The translations under genes and the position numbers were made by a program. From positions 1 through 61,020 of the forward strand of contig JAGHTX010000145.1 in assembly GCA_018065105.1 (NCBI GenBank): a stretch of DNA of 61,020 nucleotides, read 5' to 3'. Below the pieces are notes generated by a model, which had not been told where the DNA came from, searched no databases, and was given only the letters and a program-made list of their open reading frames with translations. Source of the DNA: Bacillota bacterium (GTDB lineage: Bacteria > Bacillota_I > Bacilli_A > Erysipelotrichales > Erysipelotrichaceae). Shown here piece after piece: positions 9,524 through 17,901 of the stretch. Each line of letters begins with the position of its first letter. The stretch's first letter is position 1.

Positions 9524-10456
9524 CTAATATCCAAATACACGATCTACTACGTTTCGCATTGGCTCATTCTTTAAATAATGTTGAATGTTTTCTTCAACAA
9601 TCGCATAGAACAGTTCATATGTAATCTTATTCGCATAGTTTCCCGCCACATGAGGTGTTAAAATCACATTTTCTAAATCCCATAGAGGACTGTCTGCTGT
9701 TAAAGGCTCTTGTTCATATACATCTAGACAAGCACAAGCAATTTGTTTCGAAGACAATGCTTCATATAGAGCTTGTTCATCAATCGCATTACCACGACCT
9801 ACATTCACCAAAACCGTATCCTTGCGCATTTTTGATAAAGTATCTTTATTAATGATATGCGTCGTTGAAGGATGATTTGGAAGCGTCATGACAATCGCAT
9901 CCGCTTGATCAAAGTATTGTTCCATATGATCTAGGGTATCCACTTGATCAAAATAGGCTAAAGAATCCACCGGAGTACGTTTTAATCCAATCGTATTTCC
10001 TCCTAATAGTTTTACTCTTTTCGCAAACTCCGAACCCAAATCTCCCGTTCCTAAAATCAAGAAAGTAGAACCTTGAATCATTTTGTTCGGAATGATTCTT
10101 TCGTAACGGTGTATAGGTTTGGATTCTACATAAAAAGTCATATTGCGAAAGGCCATTAGTATGACCATCATTATATGCTCAGCAATACTTGCGCCAAAAG
10201 TTCCGGATCCATTGGTTAAAATCGCATCTTTTTTTATAGTATAGGCATACTGATCACTTCCCGCACTGTCCAATTGCAGCCATTTAATGTTTTTCATTTC
10301 CGGAACAAATCTAGCTGGCACATTCCCTATACAGATGTCTACATCTTGTACATCTTCCACCGTAATATTTTTTACAGGTATATATGTATAATCACCTAAT
10401 TGCTTTGCCATTTCTATTAACTTTTCTGATAATTGAATTGTACTAATTACTTTCAT
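9524..10456 (-). CDS. D-2-hydroxyacid dehydrogenase (NAD-dependent)
   Basis: A 310-residue oxidoreductase of the D-isomer-specific 2-hydroxyacid dehydrogenase family, converting 2-oxo acids to D-2-hydroxy acids or the reverse. The nucleotide-binding motif is GTGDLG; the catalytic Arg is in NVGRGNAIDE, the Glu in DVYEQEPL and the His in LTPHVAG. I start at the ATG at 10456, which has GAGAGG just upstream; an upstream in-frame start would overlap the previous gene. Substrate specificity is open. It is less similar to classical D-LDH than the fusion protein at 38.3 kb. Confidence 0.85.
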   Translation of the reverse strand: MKVISTIQLSEKLIEMAKQLGDYTYIPVKNITVEDVQDVDICIGNVPARFVPEMKNIKWLQLDSAGSDQYAYTIKKDAILTNGSGTFGASIAEHIMMVILMAFRNMTFYVESKPIHRYERIIPNKMIQGSTFLILGTGDLGSEFAKRVKLLGGNTIGLKRTPVDSLAYFDQVDTLDHMEQYFDQADAIVMTLPNHPSTTHIINKDTLSKMRKDTVLVNVGRGNAIDEQALYEALSSKQIACACLDVYEQEPLTADSPLWDLENVILTPHVAGNYANKITYELFYAIVEENIQHYLKNEPMRNVVDRVFGY

Positions 10457-10470
10457 AAAACCTCTCATTT

Positions 10471-10989
10471 CTATATAAATAGTATCCCTAATAGAATACA
10501 TAATTGTGCGAGTGTATTAATCACTTCTTCAATCCAGTTATTTTTCGCATCTTCTTGGGAACAGTTTTTAGCCATATACCCCATCAAAGCCATTCCTATG
10601 ATTCCAATCCCAAAAAAGATCACAGAAGGCATGGTACACATGGCTTGAAAAAGGGATAGCCAATTTACTTTTGCCATGATCGTAGAAATGAACATAATCA
10701 TAGCGCCGCTGATCATACAATATTTAAATTGGTTGGATAAAATCCGAACATCCTTTTGTTTCCAAGCTAATAATATCTTCCACACTACTTTTCCCAGTCC
10801 TGCTAAAAAAGATAGAATGGCTCCTATTCTAAAAAATGGATTATTGAACTTTGCACCGATTGATAAAACTGAAATTCCAAACAACAATACCGGACATGCA
10901 TCCAACAATGCTAATTTCCAAGTAAATCCTTTCATTTGAAGATTCTCCGTTTCTTTATTCAATGAAATAACTATATCACTATTTCTCAC
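10471..10989 (-). CDS. Small integral membrane protein, unknown function
   Basis: A 172-residue protein with five hydrophobic segments: about residues 29-45, 51-73, 92-107, 117-138 and 157-172. The last ends at the C-terminus. The first 22 residues are polar. There are no catalytic or transport signatures I recognise. Its start overlaps the end of kptA by 11 bases and its stop is 14 bases before the 2-hydroxyacid dehydrogenase gene, so it is firmly part of that operon. Confidence 0.7.
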   Translation of the reverse strand: MRNSDIVISLNKETENLQMKGFTWKLALLDACPVLLFGISVLSIGAKFNNPFFRIGAILSFLAGLGKVVWKILLAWKQKDVRILSNQFKYCMISGAMIMFISTIMAKVNWLSLFQAMCTMPSVIFFGIGIIGMALMGYMAKNCSQEDAKNNWIEEVINTLAQLCILLGILFI

Positions 10990-11545
10990 AAGGAATCACT
11001 TCCAAGATATATTTTGTATCGACTTTTTCTATACACCATACTGCGTTTTCACTAACTCCAATACGATATCCTTCTTCCTGCATTTTTTGTGCATCGATTG
11101 AAAGAACAACAGGTTCTTGATTTTTCCATCGTTTTGCACTGCGACTTGCCATTTCTAAACTCGCACTCATGTGTACAGCGTGTCGTTTCATTTTAGAAAT
11201 ATAACCACAATTCTGAATCTTTTCCCAAGCTTTGCGCGTTGTTCCATGATATAGAATCTCAGGTGGAGCTAAGTAGGATAATTTTGGAATCACCCAATCA
11301 ATCGAATGTCCTTGACAGGCTTTGATTCTCGTATGCTCTTCGTTAAAACGAAATCTTCCTTTATTATCCGAAAAAACAATTTCTTCTAAAAGAGTTTGGT
11401 CTATCTTATATTTTGAATATGTATTGATTCCATGAATTAGCGATTCTACACTCACCCAACCATGCTCGTCCATAGTTAATTGTGCTTCTTCTGGTCTGTG
11501 TCTAAGTAACATACTTATATAAATAGATATTTTTTGATTTGACAT
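10979..11545 (-). CDS. kptA: RNA 2'-phosphotransferase (KptA/Tpt1 family)
   Basis: KptA moves a 2'-phosphate from RNA to NAD+, giving ADP-ribose 1'',2''-cyclic phosphate. In eukaryotes this completes tRNA splicing; the bacterial role is unclear. The 188 residues show the family pattern: SMLLRHRPE near residue 12, FSDNKGRFR, RIKACQGHSI, LYHGTTRKAW, AVHMSASLEMA and VWCIEKVDTKYI. The catalytic Arg-His-Arg-Arg set appears intact. An AAGGAG site precedes the ATG. It is the first gene of a five-gene operon with a membrane protein, a dehydrogenase and a phosphatase. Confidence 0.92.
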   Translation of the reverse strand: MSNQKISIYISMLLRHRPEEAQLTMDEHGWVSVESLIHGINTYSKYKIDQTLLEEIVFSDNKGRFRFNEEHTRIKACQGHSIDWVIPKLSYLAPPEILYHGTTRKAWEKIQNCGYISKMKRHAVHMSASLEMASRSAKRWKNQEPVVLSIDAQKMQEEGYRIGVSENAVWCIEKVDTKYILEVIPCEK

Positions 11546-11598
11546 GCACTTTTTTCTCCTTTTCTATTCTACTCTTCTTAGGAAGTATTTGAAATGCT

Positions 11599-11611
11599 CA
11601 TAGTATCTATG
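11599..11611. promoter_or_regulatory. Inverted repeat in the kptA/LysR divergent region
   Basis: CATAGTATCTATG has matching 5-bp arms around a three-base centre, about 40 bases before the LysR gene start. Its size and place fit a regulator half-site pair, but no binding protein can be assigned. Confidence 0.35.
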
Positions 11612-11648
11612 TAATAATATAAGAAAATATTATAGTAGGAGGTACTCC

Positions 11649-12548
11649 ATGAATATCCAACAACTTCAATACTACATTTCTGTAGCTACATATCAAAACT
11701 TCACCAAAGCAGCCAATGCACACTATATTTCGCAAACTGCCATCACCCAACAAATGCAGGCTTTGGAAACAAATCTAGGTATTAAATTAATTGATCGTTC
11801 CAAGCGTCCGATTGAATTAACCAATGCTGGAAAGACTTTCCTACAAGAAGCCATGGCTATTGTAGAACGTTATGAATATGCAGTTCAAAAAACCAAAGAA
11901 GCCAGTCAAGGAACTGGGGGTACGCTTCGTATTGGATTTATCCGTGGATATGAAAGAAGTTCTTTATCCAATTACTTAAAAGAATTCCATGACTCTCATC
12001 CAAATATCTTTATCACATGTTATCGTGAAGACAGCGATACTTTGGCTGCTGGATTATTAAATGGAGACTACGATTTAATCTTTACCTGGGATAGTACAAA
12101 CATCAAGACAGAAGAAAATGTCAAATCCGATTTTGTGGAAAATGTACCATTCTATGTTGCACTAAATACTTCACACCCTTTTGCGCAAAGAAAAATCTTA
12201 ACACGTAAAGATTTGGCAAACCAGACAAACTTATACTATACACACGCTAAAAGTCGCTTCTCTTATGGAGACCAGGCTTATATGGAATTGTACCGTCAAG
12301 CTGGATACGAGCCAGATATTGTCTTTGAATCGAGCAACCCTGAAACAATCTTAATGATGGTAGCTGCTAATGAAGGAATTTCTATTCTTCCTTCTTATGT
12401 GACTTCGAAATTAGTGGATGCCGAAAATATTGTCTTTATTCCATTGGTAGGAGAAAACGAACACGAACCAATTATTCGCGTTTGGAAAAGCAATAACGAA
12501 AACGAACTGTTAAGTTCATTCTTACATTTCATTCAAGGTCAGAAATAA
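11649..12548 (+). CDS. LysR-family transcriptional regulator
   Basis: A 299-residue LysR regulator. The N-terminal winged helix-turn-helix covers about residues 1-60 (MNIQQLQYYISVATYQNFTK, then the recognition helix YISQTAITQQMQALE). The effector-binding domain follows from about residue 90. A strong AGGAGG precedes the ATG. It is divergent from the kptA operon and lies just before the YitT gene, which has its own promoter. LysR proteins usually control a divergent neighbour, so kptA is a candidate target, but this is only inference. Confidence 0.9.
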   Translation: MNIQQLQYYISVATYQNFTKAANAHYISQTAITQQMQALETNLGIKLIDRSKRPIELTNAGKTFLQEAMAIVERYEYAVQKTKEASQGTGGTLRIGFIRGYERSSLSNYLKEFHDSHPNIFITCYREDSDTLAAGLLNGDYDLIFTWDSTNIKTEENVKSDFVENVPFYVALNTSHPFAQRKILTRKDLANQTNLYYTHAKSRFSYGDQAYMELYRQAGYEPDIVFESSNPETILMMVAANEGISILPSYVTSKLVDAENIVFIPLVGENEHEPIIRVWKSNNENELLSSFLHFIQGQK

Positions 12549-12560
12549 TCTGGCCTTTTT
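12536..12560 (+). terminator. Terminator after the LysR gene
   Basis: AGGTCAGA/TCTGGCCT arms with one G-U pair, a five-base loop and a five-base T-run; the LysR stop codon lies in the loop. Confidence 0.8.
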
Positions 12561-12596
12561 ACATTTTATACGGGCGAAATGTAAATATATTTCAAG

Positions 12597-12625
12597 TTGG
12601 TTACAAAAGCTTACACTGTTATACT
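12597..12625 (+). promoter_or_regulatory. Promoter giving an apparently leaderless YitT mRNA
   Basis: TTGGTT (12597-12602) and TATACT (12620-12625) are 17 bases apart. Only six bases separate the -10 from the ATG at 12632, and no Shine-Dalgarno sequence is present, so transcription would begin at or next to the start codon. Confidence 0.45.
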
Positions 12626-12631
12626 ACATTC

Positions 12632-13471
12632 ATGAACAAAATTAAAGAATATGTCTATATAACATTTGCGATGGGAATTGTAGCGGTTGCCGTTTATTTC
12701 TTTTTAGGACCTAGCCAACTAGCGATAGGAAGTGTTGCCGGTTTAGCCTATGTACTTTCCCATTTCATTCCTCTACCCGTATCTATTATTACTTTATCTA
12801 TCAATGTATTCTTATTGGTCATTGGGATTGTATTAATTGGAAAGGAATTTGGTGCCAAGACCATCTATACAACGATACTAATTTCTGTATATTTAGCTAT
12901 TTTTGAGAAATTGTTTCCAAATGTACAATCGTTAACGCAAAGTGGAATCTACGATGCCCTATTATATAGTATTATCGTAGCCCTAGGACAAGCGATGCTC
13001 TTTAAAACCAACGCAAGCAGTGGAGGCCTAGACATTGTCGCCAAAATACTAAATAAATATACCCCATTGGATTTAGGAACCAGTGTAACCTTAGCCGGAA
13101 TGAGTGTAGCCGCCAGCTCTTTACTCGTATACGATCTAGGAACCATGATTATTTCTATGTTTTGGACGTATGCGAATGGATTGATTATCGACAGTTTTAT
13201 CGATGGATTCAATCGAAAAAAACGCGTTTGTATCATTTCTGATGATTACGATCGAATTCGTGAATATGTACTATTCAACATGAAACGAGGGGTATCCATG
13301 GTCAAAGTCATTGGAGGATATGATCAAAAAGAAAAGATGGAGCTACAATCCATCATGACAAAATATGAGTACAAGCGTCTGTTAAACTTTTTAGAAAAAG
13401 AACAAATTCAGGCCTTTATCACCATTTCTACCACAAACGAAGTCATCGGTATATGGAATCAAAAGAGATAG
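12632..13471 (+). CDS. YitT-family membrane protein (DUF161 with C-terminal DUF2179)
   Basis: A 279-residue protein of the YitT family, common in Firmicutes and mostly of unknown function. Five hydrophobic segments fill residues 8-175 (for example VYITFAMGIVAVAVYFFLG, then LPVSIITLSINVFLLVIGIVL). The motif ASSGGLDIVAKIL is typical of the family. The C-terminal 100 residues form the soluble DUF2179 domain, with MKRGVSMVKVIGGY. No ribosome binding site is seen, and the start is placed at the only sensible ATG. A perfect 11-bp terminator follows. Confidence 0.88.
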   Translation: MNKIKEYVYITFAMGIVAVAVYFFLGPSQLAIGSVAGLAYVLSHFIPLPVSIITLSINVFLLVIGIVLIGKEFGAKTIYTTILISVYLAIFEKLFPNVQSLTQSGIYDALLYSIIVALGQAMLFKTNASSGGLDIVAKILNKYTPLDLGTSVTLAGMSVAASSLLVYDLGTMIISMFWTYANGLIIDSFIDGFNRKKRVCIISDDYDRIREYVLFNMKRGVSMVKVIGGYDQKEKMELQSIMTKYEYKRLLNFLEKEQIQAFITISTTNEVIGIWNQKR

Positions 13472-13498
13472 GAAACAAACCTATCTCTTTATTGTTTT
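13462..13498. terminator. Bidirectional terminator between YitT and the cupin operon
   Basis: AAAGAGATAGG (13462-13472) pairs perfectly with its complement (13480-13490) across a seven-base loop. T-rich sequence follows on both strands, serving the convergent genes. Confidence 0.85.
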
Positions 13499-13928
13499 AT
13501 AATGCGTAATAAACTTCGTCGCTTACGGGTTCACACCATTCGTTTGAAGTGTTTTCTCCTGGTGGTTCAAACGTTACATGGCTAAACCAAGAGTCCTTTT
13601 TAGCTCCATGCCAGTGTTTCACATTAGCAGGAATACAGATAACAGTTCCCGGCACTAAACTAACAGGTTCTTTCCCTTCCTCTTGATACCATCCTTCACC
13701 ATAGGTACAAAGTAAGATTTGTCCTCCACCAGTTGTAGCGTGGTGGATATGCCAATTATTGCGGCATCCTGGTTCAAAAGTTACGTTGAAAACAGGGAAT
13801 TCTCCTTGTCCTGTTAAAGGTTTTAAAAAAGAATCGTTAATAAAATATTGCGCAAAGCCTGTATTTAGTGCACCGATTCCAAACGCATCGGTTTTCATCA
13901 TTTCTTCTTTAGTACTAATTTTTGCCAT
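13497..13928 (-). CDS. Cupin-domain protein, copy 1
   Basis: A 143-residue single-domain cupin. Metal-binding motif 1 is visible as WHIHHATTGGGQILLCTYGEGWYQEEG (His, His, Gln, plus the YGEG turn) and motif 2 as PANVKHWHGAKKDSWFSHV. It is a close paralogue of the next gene; copy 1 has an extra Thr-Gly-Gly before the strand after the His pair. Cupins of this type often sit with carboxymuconolactone-decarboxylase-like proteins, as here. Reaction unknown. It is the last gene of the MATE-flavodoxin operon. Confidence 0.85.
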   Translation of the reverse strand: MAKISTKEEMMKTDAFGIGALNTGFAQYFINDSFLKPLTGQGEFPVFNVTFEPGCRNNWHIHHATTGGGQILLCTYGEGWYQEEGKEPVSLVPGTVICIPANVKHWHGAKKDSWFSHVTFEPPGENTSNEWCEPVSDEVYYAL

Positions 13929-13937
13929 AATTGCCTC

Positions 13938-14345
13938 CTATAATTTATTGTATTCTTCATCATTAACCGGTTCTAACCACTCATGATTTCCTGGAATTGT
14001 TCTAGACATCACAGAAAGATGAGCAAACCAGCTATCTTTGGTAGCTCCATGCCAGTGTTTCACATCCAATGGAATTTCTACAACACTCCCCGGAACCATT
14101 TTCACAGGTTCTTTTCCCCATTCCTGATACCAGCCTTCACCACCAACACAAACTAGAATTTGTTGACAACCGTGATGAATGTGCCAATTGTTTCGACATC
14201 CCGGTTCAAAAGTTACATTGCTTATATCAGTTTGAGCTTCATTACTTGTTAATGTGGCATAAAAACTTTCTCCAGAAAAATATTGAATGACTGGATTTAC
14301 ACCCCCTAATTCAAAAGGGGAACAAGTTTCTTTTGTATTCTTCAT
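13938..14345 (-). CDS. Cupin-domain protein, copy 2
   Basis: A 135-residue cupin, paralogue of the downstream gene. Motif 1 has NNWHIHHGCQQILVCVGGEGWYQ split over about 25 residues and motif 2 is PLDVKHWHGATKDSWFAH; the metal ligands are present. I start at the ATG at 14345, preceded by GAGG; a longer reading frame would overlap the previous gene. The stop codon of the decarboxylase-like gene is next to this ATG, so the two are coupled. Tandem duplication is the simplest origin of the two cupins. Confidence 0.85.
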   Translation of the reverse strand: MKNTKETCSPFELGGVNPVIQYFSGESFYATLTSNEAQTDISNVTFEPGCRNNWHIHHGCQQILVCVGGEGWYQEWGKEPVKMVPGSVVEIPLDVKHWHGATKDSWFAHLSVMSRTIPGNHEWLEPVNDEEYNKL

Positions 14346-14346
14346 A

Positions 14347-14979
14347 TTAAGCCTCTTCGACACAACGAATCGCATTTAATGTACGAGGATAACCAATCAT
14401 TGGAATGTTGTATTTTACAATATCTAATAAGAACTCTTTGGAAGTTCCTAGCCCTAAGTTCGCTGCGATATGCGACTTTAATTGAGGTTCTACTCCACCT
14501 TGTGCATATAAGTAGCAGAATGTACACCATTCTCTTTGTTTGTTGTCTAGACCTTCACGAGTATAGTAATCTCCAAAACAGTTTTCCGCTAACCATTGAT
14601 TTACTTGTCCACCTTTATAGAAATCTTTCATGTGTGGTCCGAATAATTCACATTGTTTGGCAGATCCTACTTCCAAACGATTTTCAATCGTTGTGGTTGA
14701 AGAATCTACGTGTTGACCTAAACATTGTACAAATGGATACACTCTAGACATTCCTAAATAAGCAGTAGCCTGATAAACGACTTCTTGAATTTGTAGACCA
14801 GATACCTTTGTATAGGCATAAGGCAAATATTGTTTAAACAAATCAATACCTTGTGATCCGATCATAACCGCTAATCGCGATAATACTTTTGTTGTATCAT
14901 CTAGATTCACCTTTTGTTCAACATCTTCTAAAAAGTATTGAAGACGTTCTTCCATGTTTTTTTCATATCCTAAATACAT
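14347..14979 (-). CDS. Carboxymuconolactone decarboxylase/AhpD-like protein
   Basis: A 210-residue protein with two all-helical CMD-type segments. The second contains REWCTFCYLYAQGGVEPQLK followed by SHIAANLGL; the Cys-x-x-Cys pair and the later His are the residues used by AhpD-type peroxidase partners, while true gamma-carboxymuconolactone decarboxylases use other residues. A thiol-redox role is therefore more likely than aromatic degradation. A strong AAGGAGG precedes the ATG. The gene lies between the flavodoxin and cupin genes. Confidence 0.82.
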   Translation of the reverse strand: MYLGYEKNMEERLQYFLEDVEQKVNLDDTTKVLSRLAVMIGSQGIDLFKQYLPYAYTKVSGLQIQEVVYQATAYLGMSRVYPFVQCLGQHVDSSTTTIENRLEVGSAKQCELFGPHMKDFYKGGQVNQWLAENCFGDYYTREGLDNKQREWCTFCYLYAQGGVEPQLKSHIAANLGLGTSKEFLLDIVKYNIPMIGYPRTLNAIRCVEEA

Positions 14980-14991
14980 ACAAAGTCCTCC

Positions 14992-15591
14992 TTATTCTAT
15001 TTCTTGTAAGTATTCTTTGACTTCTTCCTTCGAAGAAGATCCAAATCTTTTTCCATTAACAATCTTCTTTTCTGGATATAAACCTTGAAGATCTTTTAAA
15101 CTTTGTTCAATCCCGCTGCCTCCAGAAGTGCAGAAAGTATAAATCTTAGTATTTTCTAATGGATAGGTTTCCAAGAAGGTCTGAATGATACGAGGAGCGG
15201 TTCCCCACCAGATTGGATATCCTAATAGGATCGTTGAATACTTTTCCACTTCCGGAATTTCTTCAAACTCTGGTCTAGAAGACTCATCATTCATTTCTCG
15301 ATTGGCACGACATGCATCATCTGTATAATTAATATCTTCTTCTGTATACGCTACAGATGGAACAATTTCATATAGATCTGCATCCAACTCTTCGGATAGT
15401 TTTATCGCAACTTCTTTTGTGTTTCCGGTTGCCGAAAAATAAACTACTGCTATTTTTTCTCCATCCAGCTTTTCTACTTGTACTACTTCTTCCTCTTCAC
15501 TAACTTGTTTCTTAACGGCCGGTTGGCTCGAACAGGCAACTAATGAAAGAAGCATTCCTGTTTTGATTAAATTCATTATAAACTTTTTCAT
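14992..15591 (-). CDS. Flavodoxin-like lipoprotein
   Basis: A 199-residue protein beginning MKKFIMNLIKTGMLLSLVAC, a lipoprotein signal with the lipobox Cys at about residue 20, then an acidic linker and a flavodoxin domain. The FMN phosphate loop is YFSATGNTKEVA, and YPIWWGTAPR is typical of flavodoxin_4-type proteins. It is probably a surface-anchored FMN electron carrier or quinone-type reductase. The true start is the ATG at 15591, which follows the MATE stop codon directly. Neighbours suggest a stress or detoxification role. Confidence 0.87.
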   Translation of the reverse strand: MKKFIMNLIKTGMLLSLVACSSQPAVKKQVSEEEEVVQVEKLDGEKIAVVYFSATGNTKEVAIKLSEELDADLYEIVPSVAYTEEDINYTDDACRANREMNDESSRPEFEEIPEVEKYSTILLGYPIWWGTAPRIIQTFLETYPLENTKIYTFCTSGGSGIEQSLKDLQGLYPEKKIVNGKRFGSSSKEEVKEYLQEIE

Positions 15592-15592
15592 A

Positions 15593-16918
15593 TTAGATGA
15601 CTCGCATGTTTTTCCATGCACCTTTCATAAAACGATACGCAAAGACAATTCCTCTAGCTGTCCAGTCAAAGCACATCGCAAAAGCAATTCCGACAACACC
15701 CATGTTGAACCATACACCCAGGATAATTGATAAGACCAAACGTACAACAACTGTAGATAGGATGGAAACATACATTGTGAACTTTACATCCCCACAGGCT
15801 CTTAATCCAGAAGGAAGAAGTCCGGAGAATGGGAATGCAATCGCATTAAAGATGTTGTGAATGATGACCAATTCAATAACTAAATTTTTTGTTTGTTCAC
15901 TGACATTGTAGAAATTCATCATAAGTGGAGTGCCTAATCCAATAAGAATATTCCATGTGATGGAGAATACAAGAGCCCATTTCATTAATTTCTTAAAGTA
16001 GAAATCGGCTTGTTGAATATCTCCAGCTCCCATGCATTGCCCAATTACAGTAGTAAATACAGGTGAGAAGCTTGCCCCTACTAAAGCTGCGACTGACCAG
16101 ATACTTTGGGCAATTCCATTGGCTGCGATTTGATAAGTACCAAATAGAGCAACAACACTTCCTAAGGCTACTTTTACCAATTGGAAGACACCTTGTTCAA
16201 ATCCATTTGGGATCGCAATACTCAACATTTTTCCTAATAATTGACCATTCCAGTTGAATACCATTTCTTTTTCGTAGTATACAGCATTGGTTTGTTTGAA
16301 ACACAATACAGTAATTACGCCGGCACTAAATAGACGAGCTAATAAGCTTGGATAAGCAACCCCGGCAACTCCGGCATGAAGTACATATACTCCAATACAA
16401 TTTCCTACGACATTGATTACGTTTGAGAAAATAGAGATGTACATTGTTACACTTGTTTTTCCCATACTTCTATATAAAGCAGCTCCGGCATTATAAACGG
16501 CTAAAGCTGGATAACTATATGCAGAAATACGAAGATATGTTTGTGCAGCTTCCATAACGGCTTCTTCAACATGTCCAAACAACATTGTTAAGACGGCATT
16601 TTTGATTACCAACACAAATATCATCATGAAGACACTGAATACAGCACTGAACATTAATAATTGGGAACTGCTTTCATTGGATAGCTTTTTATTTTGATTT
16701 CCAATGTATTGGCTGATTACTACCGCTCCTCCAGCTGCAAGAGCTGTAAATAAATAGATGAAAATCGTATTGAACATGTTGACTAAGCTTACTCCCGATA
16801 CAGCAGCTTCTCCAGCATAAGAGATAATGAATGTATCAGCTAAACCTACCAACATCACTAAAAATTGTTCAAAGAACAAAGGAATTAACATTTTGCGTAA
16901 TGCTTGATTTGAGAACAT
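15593..16918 (-). CDS. MATE-family efflux transporter
   Basis: A 441-residue multidrug/toxin extrusion protein with about twelve membrane segments, in the two six-helix halves usual for the family. The N-terminal motif LVGLADTFIISYAGEAAVSGVS and the middle region QGVFQLVKVALGSVVALFGT are typical. It exports cationic or amphipathic compounds in exchange for Na+ or H+; the substrate is unknown. The ATG has TAGGAGG upstream. It heads an operon with flavodoxin, decarboxylase-like and cupin genes. Confidence 0.92.
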   Translation of the reverse strand: MFSNQALRKMLIPLFFEQFLVMLVGLADTFIISYAGEAAVSGVSLVNMFNTIFIYLFTALAAGGAVVISQYIGNQNKKLSNESSSQLLMFSAVFSVFMMIFVLVIKNAVLTMLFGHVEEAVMEAAQTYLRISAYSYPALAVYNAGAALYRSMGKTSVTMYISIFSNVINVVGNCIGVYVLHAGVAGVAYPSLLARLFSAGVITVLCFKQTNAVYYEKEMVFNWNGQLLGKMLSIAIPNGFEQGVFQLVKVALGSVVALFGTYQIAANGIAQSIWSVAALVGASFSPVFTTVIGQCMGAGDIQQADFYFKKLMKWALVFSITWNILIGLGTPLMMNFYNVSEQTKNLVIELVIIHNIFNAIAFPFSGLLPSGLRACGDVKFTMYVSILSTVVVRLVLSIILGVWFNMGVVGIAFAMCFDWTARGIVFAYRFMKGAWKNMRVI

Positions 16919-16937
16919 ATGACCTACCTCCTACATA

Positions 16938-16977
16938 AACAATAAAACAAGCATCTAGTTATGTAAAATGCTTGTTT
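16938..16977 (-). terminator. Terminator after the second LysR gene
   Basis: AAACAAGCAT (16945-16954) pairs with ATGCTTGTTT (16968-16977); a T-rich tail follows on the minus strand. It precedes the MATE gene, for which no clear separate promoter was seen. Confidence 0.75.
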
Positions 16978-16988
16978 CGCATATTCAG

Positions 16989-17858
16989 TTATTCGCTTTT
17001 TGTATTTCTGATATAGTCGATAAATTCCGACACAAGAACCGAGTTTTCCTGGTTTCGATAGAGTAATACACTTCCTACATCAATCGAAGGAGAAATCGAT
17101 TTGCACAACAAACCTTTAAATTGCACATCCAGATCCAAAGTCAGTGCAACTCCCATATTTTCCTGTACCATATATGCCATATTCAATGGCATAGAAAAAT
17201 AAGAAACAATGTGCGTCTTTTCCAAATATTTGCCCAGCCAGCTAGAAATAATGTTGTTGGCACCAGGCTTTTTTTGAATCAGTAGATTCTCTCCTACTAA
17301 ATCCTTAGGGGTAATCGCTTCTTTACTTGCCAAAGGATGATTTTCTGGCAACAAAACTTTAAATTCATCTCGCAAAGGCATCGCAATGTATGGATACGAA
17401 CTATAGTCCAGACGTTTTAGGATCAATGCCAGATCAATCAAGCCTTTATCCATTTTTTCAACCATGTCATCAGCCGTTCCCGTTTGAATCTCAAACAAGA
17501 CATTCGGATTCTTTTCTTGGAAGCCTTTCATCCACCTTGCTAGAATTCGCATGTTTACACTTTCTGCACAACCGATGGTGATTTCTCCAGACAGTTCCAC
17601 TTGTTCCTTATGTAGTTCGCTCTTTGTAGAATTGGTAAGATGCACAATTGTTTGTGCACGTTTTCTTAAAAGTTCCCCTTCTTCGGTCAATGTTATATTG
17701 TATTGACCACGCTTAAACAAAGATACCCCAAGTTCTTCTTCGAGTTTAGCTAGTTGTCTAGATAAAGTGGGTTGAGTGATATATAGTTTTTGGGCTGCTC
17801 TTGTAATGTTTTCTTCTTTGGCAACCATTAAAAAGTATTCTAATAATTTAATTTCCAT
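16989..17858 (-). CDS. LysR-family transcriptional regulator
   Basis: A 289-residue LysR regulator. The DNA-binding helix-turn-helix is at about residues 16-40 (ENITRAAQKLYITQPTLSRQ) and the effector domain starts near residue 92 (ITIGCAESVNM). It lies between the aldo-keto reductase and the MATE operon, all on one strand, and is the likely regulator of both. There is no Shine-Dalgarno sequence: TATAAT ends only six bases before the ATG, so the message may be leaderless. Confidence 0.9.
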   Translation of the reverse strand: MEIKLLEYFLMVAKEENITRAAQKLYITQPTLSRQLAKLEEELGVSLFKRGQYNITLTEEGELLRKRAQTIVHLTNSTKSELHKEQVELSGEITIGCAESVNMRILARWMKGFQEKNPNVLFEIQTGTADDMVEKMDKGLIDLALILKRLDYSSYPYIAMPLRDEFKVLLPENHPLASKEAITPKDLVGENLLIQKKPGANNIISSWLGKYLEKTHIVSYFSMPLNMAYMVQENMGVALTLDLDVQFKGLLCKSISPSIDVGSVLLYRNQENSVLVSEFIDYIRNTKSE

Positions 17859-17864
17859 GGCTTC

Positions 17865-17893
17865 ATTATAAAGAAAAAAAGTCGCATTTTCTA
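17865..17893 (-). promoter_or_regulatory. Promoter for the LysR gene, embedded in a terminator
   Basis: TAGAAA, 17 bases, then TATAAT (17865-17870) on the minus strand. The spacer is made of the terminator's 3' arm and T-run, and the ATG follows six bases after the -10. Confidence 0.5.
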
Positions 17894-17901
17894 GCGACTT
17901 C
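17872..17901 (-). terminator. Terminator after the aldo-keto reductase gene
   Basis: AAGTCGC (17879-17885) and GCGACTT (17894-17900) form the stem; seven T residues follow on the minus strand. The gene's stop codon is inside. Confidence 0.88.

Noticed and set aside
14342-14530. Small reading frame within the CMD-like gene
   Set aside because: It is a shadow frame with no ribosome site, overlapping the real gene.
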